From Dichetophora obliterata (Eukaryota > Arthropoda > Insecta > Diptera > Sciomyzidae): DNA of 64,000 bases. The stretch spans positions 44,112,193-44,176,192 of the forward strand of contig OY986439.1 of assembly GCA_963920525.1 (NCBI GenBank), written 5' to 3'. Shown piece by piece: positions 43,831-55,793 of this stretch. How positions within the stretch are numbered: position 1 is the stretch's first letter; every line of letters starts with the position of its first letter. Under the pieces are notes generated by a model that saw nothing but the letters and a program-made list of their open reading frames with translations, had not been told where the DNA came from and searched no databases. The position numbers were made by a program, and so were the translations under genes.

Positions 43831-45934
43831 TTACTAGTTTTTACTATTTTTTTTTTCTTTTATTTTCATACAAACATTTTCAAAATTCAAATGACATAAT
43901 TCTTTATTTGTTTTTTAATTTCTTACAAAATTTTTTCAGAAGGTGTTTATTTTATAATTAATATTTTAGGTTTAATATGCATAAATTTTAGAAATTCTGG
44001 TCATGAATATAGACACTCAAAACCTTTCAAACGATATCTTGAAAGTGAGGATCGCATTAGAAATATTGAAGTTATTTCAATTTTAGTGAAAATAAATGAA
44101 AATTAAATGCAAAGAAAAGCTCGAAAAACAGCATTATCTTTAATGCTATTGCAAAACTTTAAAATTTTGAAGCAGATTTGATTCGGATTCTTTTCTGGCC
44201 TTTAACACAGTTTATGTTTTTTACAACTATTCTACCAGGTATCTGCAAAATGTTTTAACTTAGTGGCGGCTATCGTTACAGATAAAATATTTTGGGAATC
44301 GTTATTAAAAAACCATGGCAAATTTTTAGAGGGATACAAATGGACCTTTTTTCTATATAAATTATACATAAATGTTTATCAAAACCCCTCCCATGGGTAA
44401 ATCCTGGCTACAACCATGTAGCTACCTATTATCTCACGAGCTGCCACTAGCAGAAAAGTCAGCAGTTGGCAATTGTTGTGTTAAAATTTGAGTGAGAAGC
44501 GGTTTATACGAACTGTCACTCCTTCCTTTTAGTTATTGTATCATGTTTTCCACAGAATATATTTATGCCACTTTTTTCTTGATTTGGCATAAACATGGTT
44601 GTTTTCGAAAAAGTGATGCCAATAAATTTCGGACTTTATCATTTTGTTGATCTGTCAAAAGTGTTTCTATCGCCTACTACGAGCTAAGTGAATATAATTA
44701 TCTTATCTTAGCAAAACAATTTTTTTTATGAAAAATATTGTTAAGCAGATATAACTATGCTAAAAAAACACACCTTCAGCCAGATTCTGATGAATTTTAC
44801 CCGAGGCATCGGAAAAAGGAGTTTTTATTTTTAAGATAGCAGATAAAGACAACACATTTTTTTTTTGCTTACACTCACGAATATTGACGGTTGATGAACA
44901 AATTTGCATTAAAAATTTCCAAAATGTTCTTGAACTTTATCTTAAAAATGGAAACTCCCTTTTCCGATTCCCTGGGAAAAATTATTCCCCGGGATTATAT
45001 TGAAATCGATAAATAGAGTTTTTCAGCGATCTCACGAGTTGTTATTCTCGGGCTTGTATCAATTTATGCTTTTATTGTGTCCTCATCAGTTTCAACTGGT
45101 CTTGCAAAACGTGGTTCCTCTTAAACATCTAAATTATCGGATCAAAATTTTGAAAACCAGTTTTGCACTGGTGTTCTGTCAATTCATACACATCGGATAG
45201 TTTCTTTCTTACTTGAACAGCATACCTTTTACCTTTTATACCATATGTTATACCAGTTTACCCTTTCTGTAGTAAACTAATAACATTTGCCGTAAATGCT
45301 GCTTTGAACCAAGTCATATATATAATATATATAAAAATACAAACCGATAGATGGCACAATGAAATTTTATTGTTATACGGAAAAAATTCTGAATTAAATT
45401 TAAATGGTTAGAATAAAATTTCACAAAATTTTGTAGATAAATTATATTAATTTTTGGAAAAAACATCTATTAGTTTTAAATTTGATGCAGGGTTAGAAAT
45501 CTTGGAAATAATAATGTTAATACTTTTGGGGCTACAGATCAGTAATGAACTAAAATGTAATACAGGTCAAGTATTAAAATCAATTTTTATTAAAATTGAG
45601 TACTCAGATCTGTTAAATTTCTTCAAGAAAATTATAAATCTTGTTAGATTTGAAGCCACGAGGCTTAGCGTTTAACTCAACGCTCTAACTTCTCATTTAT
45701 TCAGCTACATGTAAAATGAATTGATAATTAAATTTAAAAACCGAATGCTACATGCTACAAAATATCGTTCTAATACTTACATCATATTAATATATAATCT
45801 ATATAATACAATATCTATTTAATAGATATAATAATACAATAAAATAATACAAAATGTATTGGAAAATTTTATAATTTCAAAAAATTGGCAAAAGTTTTGA
45901 AATTTATTCTGAAAAAGTTTTAATTACGGTGACC
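43831..45934. other. intergenic sequence; small fold-back repeat at about 44795-45000
   Basis: No gene. Near 44795-44840 the sequence CGGAAAAAGGAGTTT with TTTTTAAGATA is mirrored at about 44939-44985 (TATCTTAAAAATGGAAACTC, then CCTTTTCCG). This gives an imperfect inverted repeat of about 45 bp around a spacer of about 100 bp, possibly a MITE. Confidence 0.4.
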
Positions 45935-45942
45935 ATCTGTAC

Positions 45943-48517
45943 CAGAGAACTGCACAAGCCTACTTGAAGTTCAAGCTTTTTCAAGTACTTAAATTCAAGC
46001 ACGTATCCAAGCTTGAAAAAGCAAGCTTTAGCCAGCTTGCAAAAATACCAAACAGATACAAGCCATATTCATGCTTGCTCGTTGGCTTGGCTTGTTTCGG
46101 CTTACTTTGTCGGGTGGAAAGTTGAAAAGCTTAAAACGATCGGCAAAAGCTTGTAAGCTCGCAAGTATCCAAATTATTGAATTAAAGCAAGTATCCAAAA
46201 AATTCAATGAGCTTCTTTAGAGAGAGCTTAAGCGTAATAGGACTTTTCTGTGGACTCCGTGGTGTGAAGTTTTAGGATAAATGATTTCGAAGATGCTGTC
46301 AAACTTTAAAATTTAAGATGGCGGATAGAGTTGCCACCTAGATTTTTTTTATTTTTGCGAATTCTTGTAATTTTGATATTCTGACAACGGATTTGATTTC
46401 GAATATATTGTCACAGTTTTAAAATTTAAGATGGAGGTTAGGGTTGCCACCTAAATTTTTACCACAGTATTGCCACCTAATAATATGTACTTTTAAAAGT
46501 TTTAAACATCATTTATCAGTGTTAAGGGGTCGCTGATTTCGAATCTAAGGTCAGAATTTTGAAATTCAAGATGGTGGATAGGGTTGCCACCTTTATTTTT
46601 TTTAGTTTTATGAATTCGGGGCTGGCAAAAAAAATGGTACGCCAAAAATGGGTTGCTGAATCCGAATCCGTCGTCAGAATTTCAAAATTATAAAATATTG
46701 AAATAATAGGGTTGCCACCTAATAATATGTCTTTTTAAGAGTTTTAAACGTCTTTTATTAGTGTTAAGGGGTCGCTGATTTCGAATCTAAAGTCAGAATT
46801 TTAAATTTCAATATGGTGGATAGGGTTGCCACCTTAATTTTTTGTAGTTTTATGAATTCGAGGCTGGCAAAAAAAAATGGTACGCCAAAAATGGGTCGCT
46901 GAATCCGAATCCGTCGTCAGAATTTCAAAATTATAAAATGTTGAAATAATAGGGTTGCCACCTAAAAATATATCTTTTCAACAGTTTTAAACATCATTTA
47001 TTAGTGTTAAGGGGTCGCTGATTTCGAATCTAAAGTCAGAATTTTAAATTTCAATATGGTGGATAGGGTTGCCACCTTAATTTTTTGTAGTTTTATGAAT
47101 TCGGGGCTGGAAAAAAAATGGTACGCCAAAAATGGGTCGCTGAATCAGAATCCGTCGTCAGAATTTCAAAATTATAAAATTTTGAAATAAAAGGGTTGCC
47201 ACCTAATAATATATCTTTTCAACAGTTTAAAACGTCATTTATTAGTGTTAAGGGGTCGCTGATTTCGAATCTAAAGACAGAATTTTAAATTTCAATATGG
47301 TGGATAGGGTTGCCACCTTTATTTTTTTTAGTTTTATGAATTCGGGGCTGGCAAAAAAAAAATGGTATACCAAAAATGGGTCGCTGAATCCGAATCCGTC
47401 GTCAGAATTTCAAAATTATAAAATGTTGAAATAATAGGGTTGCCACCTAATAATATGTCTTTTTAAGAGTTTTAAACGTCTTTTATTAGTGTTAAGGGGT
47501 CGCTGATTTCGAATCTAAAGTCAGAATTTTAAATTTCAATATGGTGGATAGGGTTGCCACCTTAATTTTTTGTAGTTTTATGAATTTGCCAGCCTCGAAT
47601 TCATAAAACTACAAAAAATTAAGGTGGCAACCCTATCCACCATCTTGAATTTTAAAATTTTGACCTTAGATTCGAAATCAGCGACCCCTTAACACTAATA
47701 AAAGACTTTAAAACTCTTAAAAAGACATATTATTAGGTGGCAACCCTATTATTTCAACATTTTATAATTTTGAAATTCTGACGACGGATTCGGATTCAGC
47801 GACCCATTTTTGGCTTACCATTTTTTTTGCCAGCCCCGAATTCATAAAACTAAAAAATAAAGGTGGCAACCCTATCCACCATCTTGCATTTAAAAATTCT
47901 GACCTTAGATTCGAAATCAGCGACCCCTTAACACTGATAAATGATGTTTAAAACTTTTAAAAGTACATATTATTAGGTGGCAATACTGTGGTAAAAATTT
48001 AGGTGGCAACCCTAACCTCCATCTTAAATTTTAAAACTGTGACAATATATTCGAAATCAAATCCGTTGTCAGAATATCAAAATTACAAGAATTCGCAAAA
48101 ATAAAAAAAATCTAGGTGGCAACTCTATCCGCCATCTTAAATTTTAAAGTTTGACAGCATCTTCGAAATCATTTATCCTAAAACTTCACACCACGGAGTC
48201 CACAGAATCCTTAAAAGTCCTATTACGCTTAAGCTCTCTCTAAAGAAGCTCATTGAATTTTTGGATGCTTGCTTTAATTCAATAATTTGGATACTTGCGA
48301 GGCTTACAAGCTTTTGCCGAAGGGCATCAAGCTTTCCATTGCTTGAAACTTCGTGCCGTTCGCTTGTAAGCTAGAATAGGTGCAAGCTGTGCGTGGGCTT
48401 ATTTATATTCAATTACAAGCTTTGCTTGATTCAAAATTATCAAGCTCAAGCTAGCTTGAACTTGTATTTTAAGCAAGCGCTTGAAATAGACTTCAAGCCG
48501 GCTTGTGCAGTTCTCTG
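45943..48517. mobile_element. fold-back transposon (hAT-like ends, 8-bp duplication)
   Basis: The 2,575-bp element has ends CAGAGAACTGCACAAGCC at 45943-45960 and its reverse complement at 48500-48517. The perfect 8-bp duplication ATCTGTAC lies at 45935-45942 and 48518-48525. The two halves are inverted copies meeting at a central palindrome near 47575-47625 (GTAGTTTTATGAATT and its complement). Subterminal sequence is rich in CAAGCTT/AAGCTTG. The left half holds about four tandem copies of a 242-bp unit (see 46450-47590); the right half holds fewer. No transposase is encoded. A single arm of the family lies at 5720-6568. CAG-type tips and 8-bp duplications suggest mobilisation by a hAT transposase; P/Galileo-type is an alternative. 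Confidence 0.85.
46450..47590 (+). repeat. 242-bp tandem repeat inside fold-back arm (about four copies)
   Basis: Each unit has AGGGTTGCCACCTAATAATA, AGTGTTAAGGGGTCGCTGAT, ATGGTGGATAGGGTTGCCAC, ATGAATTCGGGGCTGGC and GGTACGCCAAAAATGGGTCG. Units recur at about 46709, 46950, 47194 and 47434. Inverted copies occupy about 47590-48190. Confidence 0.85.
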
Positions 48518-48575
48518 ATCTGTACTGTATAATATAGTACTGTATTATACAGTACAGATGTATTATACAGTACAG
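48518..48575. repeat. palindromic target sequence beside the fold-back element
   Basis: ATCTGTACTGTATAATA is followed, after an 8-bp spacer, by its exact reverse complement TATTATACAGTACAGAT, and GTATTATACAGTACAG then repeats once more. The fold-back element inserted at the very edge of this hairpin, since its duplication ATCTGTAC is the first 8 bp of the palindrome. Confidence 0.75.
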
Positions 48576-50148
48576 TTCCCTTTTTTAAGGCAATGTCCTG
48601 TTTAAATTATTTTTTTATGCAAAACATATAAATGTTCCGTATATTATAAAGTGTTCTGTTTTTGTACTGTATTCCACGCTTTGTTTTTATCTTAAAACGC
48701 TTTTTATATATGAAATTAGATATCTTTCTTATTTGAGCTCAAATTTAAAGAAATTGCTCTCAAACGACGTTCAGTGTCAAATTGACACAAAGCTAAGAAA
48801 AGAACGAAAAGAAAAAATAGAAACTGTAACTGCAAATTTTTGTTCGTTTTTTTAAAAATATAATCCTTCTTTGTTACTGGTCATTTTCAGTTTATCCAAT
48901 TCATCTTCTTGCCCCATGTAAGAAATGTTCTCAAACTTAATATAGTTAGTGAATAATGAACAAATTGTTATTTGTAAAATTTTATGAATTATTTTAATTT
49001 TAAAGTTCTAATATGGAAAACATATCTGGAACATTCCTTTTGAGTTTTTTTAAAATAAATATTTTAATTTAACCTGAATAAAAAACATTCTTTTACGTTA
49101 CAAAAAATCAAATGCGTTTGAAGGTTAATCAACCAGTAATAGCTGAAATATTAATGAAATATGTATTTACCTTATGAAAAGCTATATCAAAATTTTAAAT
49201 CAATATACAAAGCTTAATAGCTTATATTCTCTTCAGAATATAATCTCTTCAGAATATATACTGTTATATCCAATAAACATCCTATATCGGTGATTCCATG
49301 CCATATCGGACGCTTTTGTCCAAAAATTGATTTTGAACATTCCGATTTGTTTCAAATTTTGCACGTCGATAGTACTTTAAAAACAAAAAATGTTTGCATA
49401 CTTTCTTAAAATTTTTTTTTTGGCAGTTATACACACTGAAAAATTAAAAAGAAAATTAGAAATTGCCATTCAAACATATACTCAAACAGCTATATCTTCT
49501 AAACCGTTAGTCCTACAAAAAAATGTTTGAGACATATTTTAAAGATCTTGAATTAGTCTTCTTTTTGGTATACTTTCTTACAAACACTTTCGTGAAAAAT
49601 TTTAATTTATTTTACCACTAAAAAGTTTATTCAAATTTTTCATGGTCAGAACAACTATTTTCTTGGCACTTTAAAAATATTATCGTATTGAGGCATTAAT
49701 TCTTAATGAATTCTCAAAATTTGATGTCCGAGAATCAATGTTTACTGTTATAAACGAATTTTTCAAAAACTAACTACTTAATTTTTAAATATGAAATACT
49801 TTAATTTTTTATTAAAAATTAGTCTTTTTTTACCAAACTAGGTACATATTGTCGCTGCGCCGACAAAAACAGATATATGTTTATCAGTAACTTTTCAGGA
49901 GATCAAAAAAACAAATTTTCAGAGCATATCTAGTACTGCGAGCAATAACTGTTTTTGATGACTTCTAAATCAAAAGAGATATAAAAAACTGCAAACTTTT
50001 CGCAAAGAACGAATTTCACTTTTGGGAGGAAATTTCATATATTTGCAAAGCACGAGTTTAACTTTTGATTCGAAAGTACCTACGAATTTAACTTTTTGCG
50101 GATCAAAAGTATTGGTTTGAGTCTTCACTAAGTTAGTGTCGGATTGAC
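48576..50148. other. AT-rich intergenic sequence
   Basis: About 1.6 kb with no recognised gene, RNA or bounded element. Confidence 0.45.
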
Positions 50149-50156
50149 GAATTTAT

Positions 50157-51062
50157 TAGTGTCCGACCGAAACCGAATATTCGTCCATTTTATAATATTC
50201 GGCCGAAACCAAAACTGGTTATTAATATGAAAATTTGCATCTTTATTTATTTCATTATTCATTGGTGTTCGATAGTTTGTCGAAATGCACCATAGAAATG
50301 AAACGAGTTTTTTGCTTCGCCAGCAACTAGAACAGATGGCAACCCTTTATAGAGTTGATGGCGGTGATCTATAAATAGCCTAATGCTTTCAAAAGAATGA
50401 ATTCCAAAATCTGCCCACTCATATGCTAGTTTAAACAGTGAGTTGATCACAGCTGAATCACTCAAAGACTACTGAAGAGGAATTTGTAGCGATTTCCGAA
50501 ACAGACTGTCTAGTCAGCTAAGTGATTGACTCTATACAGAGTTGTTGTTGCCTTCTTTAAAAACTTACTTGATCTAAAGCTCACAATTTAATTCATGTAA
50601 TAATTTCATAGATCATAAAACTAATTAACTTTAGAAATATTTCGTTTTCTTTTTCTTTGTTCCACACACATACAAAGAATTCGTACGGAAGTTTACAAAT
50701 CAATTTTTGACTTCCGTACCTATAAAATTTTAATGTAAATCGTAATAGAGATGATAAAATTGAAAATGATAGTATCGAACGCATAAAATTAACCAAAATG
50801 TCTTTCGTTAACACGATAAATCAAATTATAGACGAATTATTAATTTCTGCTTTGTACAATGCGTTGTAAATATTTTTATTAAACCAAACTTATATATTTA
50901 AATTTAATGACTGATGCAAGAAATTTTTACCAAAAGTTTCGGCTGGTATCGGCTATTCAGCCTCAATACGGCCTCAATATGGCCGAATAGACGAAACTAG
51001 TCGAAACTGAAAAAAGGGCCGAAATTGGCATTAACCGAAACCGAATTTTCGGTCAGACACTA
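50157..51062. mobile_element. non-autonomous hAT element with 8-bp duplication
   Basis: The 906-bp element has inverted ends TAGTGTCCGACCGAAA on the left and, on the opposite strand, TAGTGTCTGACCGAAA on the right. A perfect 8-bp duplication GAATTTAT lies at 50149-50156 and 51063-51070. Further GGCCGAAAC/CGAAACCG motifs lie just inside both ends. The interior (about 50238-50640) is shared, inverted, with 58145-58880. No transposase. TAG tips with 8-bp duplications are typical of hAT. Confidence 0.82.
50238..50640. repeat. repeat block shared in inverted orientation with 58145-58880
   Basis: Shared motifs include CAACTAGAACAGATGGCAAC, GTTGATGGCGGTGATC, GAGTTGATCACAGCT, CAAAGACTACTGAAGAGGAA and TTACTTGATCTAAAGCTCAC. 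A short block, ATTCATTGGTGTTCGATAGT at about 50262, is inverted relative to the rest when the two copies are compared. Confidence 0.7.
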
Positions 51063-51070
51063 GAATTTAT

Positions 51071-51965
51071 CTTCACAGACTTCCCAAAAACCGCCTAATA
51101 TTTATAAAAAATAAAAAATTTCGTCAGGATTTCGAAAGATTTAAAAATTATCTGCTTAGCATACGCGCTGTAACATAAAAATAAATATACATATATTGGC
51201 TATCGAGTACTGGTTAGAAGAATGCTGACTACCCAAATAACCTGCCTGCAGGCCTGTCAGCTAATTTTGACATTTAGTATCAGTTTAGAACTTGGTTATT
51301 GCATAAATGGCTCAAAAGGTGTGTTTTTATATCAACAGCTGCTATTTTAACAATTTTTTAAACTTGGCAGGACTAAACAATATGTGAAGGGAATAGCCTT
51401 AATAATTCTATGTTAATATACAAAGTTTAAAATTTTTTAAAATTATAATTTTCTACGTGACCAAAGAACATCTATTAAGAATGCAGTTTATAAAAATTGC
51501 AACACTCGAAGTAAAATTTAAGATTTTTTATGAGTTTTTTTTCTCAAAATGACGTTTTTGGACTGAAATCTTTCATGATTTTGTTGTAAGTGCCTTTTTG
51601 TCAAAATAACGTGATATTTTTTTGCGAGTTGGTGGCTTTTGGTTTTAAATTATAGGTAACACTGCATTTGAGAATTTTTGAGCCACCGCTTGCCGGTCTC
51701 GAAAGTGTTAGTATTCTGCATTTTTTTACTTTTAAGGTCAACATTGTCAAGAAAGAAACACGGTTCAATTTTAGATTAACGAATTTTTTGAGAAAAGAAC
51801 AAAATAAAAGAATTTTCAACGAGGGAAATAAAAACAAATAGTTTTTCATAATTATTAAATGTCTTAAATCTTTTGTTGAAAGCATGAGTTAATTTTTTCT
51901 ACTTCCCAAAAATTTATGTATAAAAGTAATTTAAAAAAAGATGCTAAGCGTTATTTTTTCCCAAA
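51071..51965. other. AT-rich intergenic sequence
   Basis: No recognised gene or bounded repeat. Confidence 0.45.
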
Positions 51966-51966
51966 G

Positions 51967-52415
51967 AAGGACCCCTTTTCTAAGTAAATTTTTCTGAACA
52001 GAGGTACATAATTTTGTTACATTTTTATGATTCGAGAAACAAAAAACAAAACAAAAAACACATCTGTGTTTTTATTCAATTTATGTGAAGATGTTTTTAT
52101 TTTAGTTTTTCCTATCGTATTCTTACACAAGTACTCGTTTTATAAATACCCGATTACTTTGCATATTTTTTCCACAGCACTGAAGGACCCCTTTTCTAAG
52201 TAAATTTCTCTGTACAGAGATACATTATTTTGTTACATTTTTATGATTCGAAAAGGTTGCCAAACAAAAAACACATCTGTGTTTTTATTCAATTTATGTG
52301 AAGTTGTTTTTATTTTAGTTTTTCCTATCGTATGTTTTAAGTTTTTACACAAGTACTCGTTTTATAAATACCCGATTACTTTGAATTTTTTTCCACAGCA
52401 CTGAACTGCAAAGAA
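51967..52415 (+). repeat. tandem duplication, unit about 226 bp
   Basis: AAGGACCCCTTTTCTAAGTA at 51967 recurs at 52193. The units also share CACATCTGTGTTTTTATTCA, AGTTTTTCCTATCGTAT and ACAAGTACTCGTTTTATAAA, with a few small indels between copies. There is no coding capacity. Confidence 0.8.
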
Positions 52416-54180
52416 ATGCAGGGTATGATTTTAAAGTGTATTACTTAAGGGTCATTAGCCTCCCGAGAATTGCGTTTACACAGCGCTGCACACGAGGTGG
52501 TTTTTGGTATGCAAAGAAATGTTGTCATTTGAACTGCTGTCGTTTTCATTTAACCCCTTTTAGACAAACAAACAGACAAGCTGGCACACTACCCAGTAAA
52601 CTAATTTTGATTGCTTTTTCAGGTCCCTTTTGTTTGAGGTTAATGAACACAGCTTTGTTTGTCAGTTCGAGTTGTTGTTGAATATATTACAGCATTGTTA
52701 GTACAGCATTGAAAAGTAAAATTTATCTTTAGAGGTACAGTTTGAAATTCGTTCTATAAATATATTTACTTGAACTCACATCCCAATAAAATATTTCAGA
52801 AAGTGTTAAAGGTTGGAATTGCAATTTTTTGTAAACATTTACAAAAACATTTCTTACAGTACCCTCAGAAATAAATTTATTGGGTTGAAGACAGCTCATA
52901 TCGGTCTGAATTTCCATCCAAAGCTTACTATGTATTGGCCGCTTAGAGGTTGGCTAATAGAACTCGCACCATCAGCGTTGTGCGAAAGTAAATAAAAGGA
53001 CGCTTCAGTTATTTGTAAAGGGTGTTGTACTCAACACTTTCAGTGTGAATAAATTTGGTGCCATCCTATAAATTATCTTTGACATGGGCAAATGTGCAAA
53101 AAACATGCACATCAGCACTGATTACATTTGGGACGGAAGTGCTAATAGATCAATAATACATTTAAATTTTATGCTGAATTTTTCATTCATGACTTACGAT
53201 ATATACCTACCCTAACATTTTTCTTTATGACCCATTAAAGCATTGTCGTTGTCATTCCAATCGAAATCGACTTCATTGCGAAGGAGTTTTATCTACTTTT
53301 CCTTTCCCTTAAAGAAAATCGTTCAAGTTATACTACCAAATATAAAAATACTTTCCATTGTTGGTTGTCATACAACGTAGTTATTTTTCCAGTATGTATT
53401 TTTTAAAATGTTTTTTATGCTTGTTGTGCCGAGTGGTACCAATAATCCTTTTTTATTTTGAACAGGGTGAGAAATACTTACATTGATATTTTACTTATAC
53501 ACTCTATAACATTACATTTAACCTAAGTCAGTGTCAAAACACAAATTATTTTTAAATAATCTAAAATTATTTTGAAATGAAACTCCTCATTTTACTACTT
53601 ATCCACCTCTGACATAGGTTTATGCTTGCAAACATATGTTTTTATATATTTTATTGGCAACTTTATTTATGTCAAACGTTTCGTGTTTCATTGTTATTGT
53701 AACCTTATTCTTTATTAGTATTATTACTACAGTAAGTACTTGAATAAAATTATTGAATCAGATGTGTAGCCAAAAAGGGATTTTTGGGTTTCAAACCACA
53801 CCATAGGACCCAAAGGTATACCAAAAGTTAATATAAATATGAATTTGAAATAAAAAAAAAATATAATTTAAAAAACAAACTTATTAAATCAGAAAAATAT
53901 TTTGAGAAATAAGTTGCGGTGTCTTAAATTAAATTTTTGAATCTAAGTTAAGAACCAAATGCTAACCATGCCCAATAAAAAATTTAAATAAAATCTGTGA
54001 ATCCCCGAAAAGTTTTTAAATTTTCTCGACTATGAACTAAGATTTTAAAGTTAAGTAATAAATTAATTAAATAATTAATTTAATTGTTGAAATTCTGATT
54101 TCAATGTTGTGAGACAAACTTGTCGTCGTAAATTGATGTATTTTAAGGTTATTTTGATTGGAAATAAGCGAGTAAAATGT
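52416..54180. other. AT-rich intergenic sequence
   Basis: About 1.8 kb; no gene or bounded element recognised. Confidence 0.45.
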
Positions 54181-54182
54181 TT

Positions 54183-54275
54183 GAGCGTAGGACCATGACT
54201 TGGCCGGGATGTGAACTAGGGACCCCTGGTTGATAGCCAAGTGCACTAACACTAGACTACCGAGGCTGTCCTCAA
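54183..54275 (-). repeat. tRNA-like sequence (SINE head or tRNA pseudogene, tRNA-Asp-like)
   Basis: The minus strand reads GCCTCGGTAGTCTAGTGTTA (A box), then CTTGG-CTATCAA-CCAGG, a well-paired anticodon arm whose loop would give anticodon ATC, then TAGTTCACATCCCGG (B-box-like). The layout follows tRNA-Asp. The T arm and acceptor pair poorly, so it is more likely a SINE head than a working tRNA. AT-rich sequence follows on the minus strand. Confidence 0.55.
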
Positions 54276-54488
54276 TTTCAAAATAAAATTACGATTTTCA
54301 AAAAAGGTTTGACAATAAAATTATGATTTTCAAAAAAAGTTTTTTATATTGGGCAATCTTGTTTAATTATATTTTTAATTAAAATTAATTAAAGAGCTCC
54401 CCAAGAGTATGACATAATTAATTGTAACATCATGATATTTAATTCATTGACAGTTTTTTGAAAAAATCAATCCAGTAAAACTTAAATC

Positions 54489-54915
54489 ATGAATCGCGTC
54501 ACACTGAAACAATGCGTTGAAATAGTGAAGCTGTATACTGGAAATGGTGGCTCAGTTGTGTTGACTCAACGTGCATATCGTCAAAAATATCGTGGCCAAA
54601 AAACACTTGGAATACGGCGAAACACTAGCTTGAATTATTGACACTGAACCTGATTTTTGGGAGTATATTTTTAGCTTATGGGGAACGGAGAATCCACACG
54701 AGAAACATGAAACACCATTGCATGACCTTCGATTGCGTTCTGAGCTCTGCCTTGAGCTGCCGAAATCACCGCTATACCAATGATTCAGGCTTCTAGCCCG
54801 AAATGCTCGAAGAAGTATTGGAAAAAAATGGAAAAAGTGCACATTTAGCTATGGCCAATTGAGGCGGTCACATAGTTGATGTTGTACCAAATCCAATACT
54901 AAATTAAATAAAAAA
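54489..54915 (+). pseudogene. mariner-like transposase relic
   Basis: It starts with Met at 54489 and the DNA-binding segment NRVTLKQCVEIVKLYTGNGG with QRAYRQKY, typical of mariner-like N-termini. It then jumps to a fragment resembling the region after the first Asp (LWGTENPHEKHETPLHD) and to a C-terminal piece (MANxGGHIVDVV) ending near 54905. Catalytic motifs are gone through large deletions and frameshifts, leaving about 430 bp of a gene that normally exceeds 1 kb. Confidence 0.65.
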
Positions 54916-54919
54916 ACCT

Positions 54920-55790
54920 CATCTATGAAAATCAATTGTTTTTTAAAGTTATTCAAATGCAAATATGCACAAATTTTTTGTTGTTTATATTCTTGAGTAA
55001 ACGTCACACAGTGGCTTATGGGCGGAAGAAAGGTCTGTTTTTAAAGTGTACACTCCTAATATAAACGTGCTAATCTTAAAAAAAGGTTCAAATATGAATT
55101 TCCAACTCACAGATTTTAATTTAAAAGTTTGGTTTTTTTTTTATTAAATTTACGAAAGTTTAGACATTTTTAAGTAAAAAAAAAACGTAATTTTTTATCT
55201 TAAATTAACCAAAGACTTTTCTAAATAAATTGACCTTTAACAATTTTCTTTTGATATGTTCACTTAATTTGTATCTTTGTTATTTTTATCTAAATTTTAA
55301 CAAAGGCTTTTCTAAATAATTTGAACTTTAACAATTTGATTTTGATATGTTTACTTAATTTGTATCTTTTTTATTCATTAACAAAAATTTTTTGCATAAG
55401 TTTTTATATTCATTTGATAAATTTTCAATTTAAGTAAATTTTAAAGCAAACTCTAACTTCAAAGATAAATATTTTTACCCGCAAAATCCATCCAAGAACT
55501 AAATGGTACCATCGTAAATGTCTAGTTTGCTTTTGTATAAAAAGTTGATGCGACCACCCGAATATATATATATATATGTAGTTTTGTTTACTAACCCTGA
55601 AAAAATTATGCTTTTTGAGCATTTGTTATAAAATTTTAGACATACTTATGATCGCGTGATAAAAATGAAAATAAAACAAGGATTCAAAAAGAGTTTCGAG
55701 AAAAATGAGGATTGTTTGTTGATGCTGTAAAACAAGGCACAGGAACGACAAATAACGCAAACACTTCTAGATTTTTTTCATACCCTGAAG
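54920..55790. repeat. AT-rich sequence with a 92-bp tandem duplication at about 55211-55395
   Basis: AAAGACTTTTCTAAATAAATTGA at 55211 has a close second copy at 55303, both ending in TTTGATATGTT and CACTTAATTTGTATCTTT-type sequence. An AT dinucleotide run lies at about 55560-55577. No gene recognised. Confidence 0.55.
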
Positions 55791-55793
55791 TGG

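Noticed and set aside
46450..47590. CRISPR-like array
   Set aside because: Regular repeats here are 242-bp transposon units without unique spacers, in a eukaryotic sequence.
54183..54275. Functional tRNA-Asp gene
   Set aside because: The anticodon arm pairs well but the T arm and acceptor do not, and the anticodon ATC would be atypical; a SINE head is more likely.
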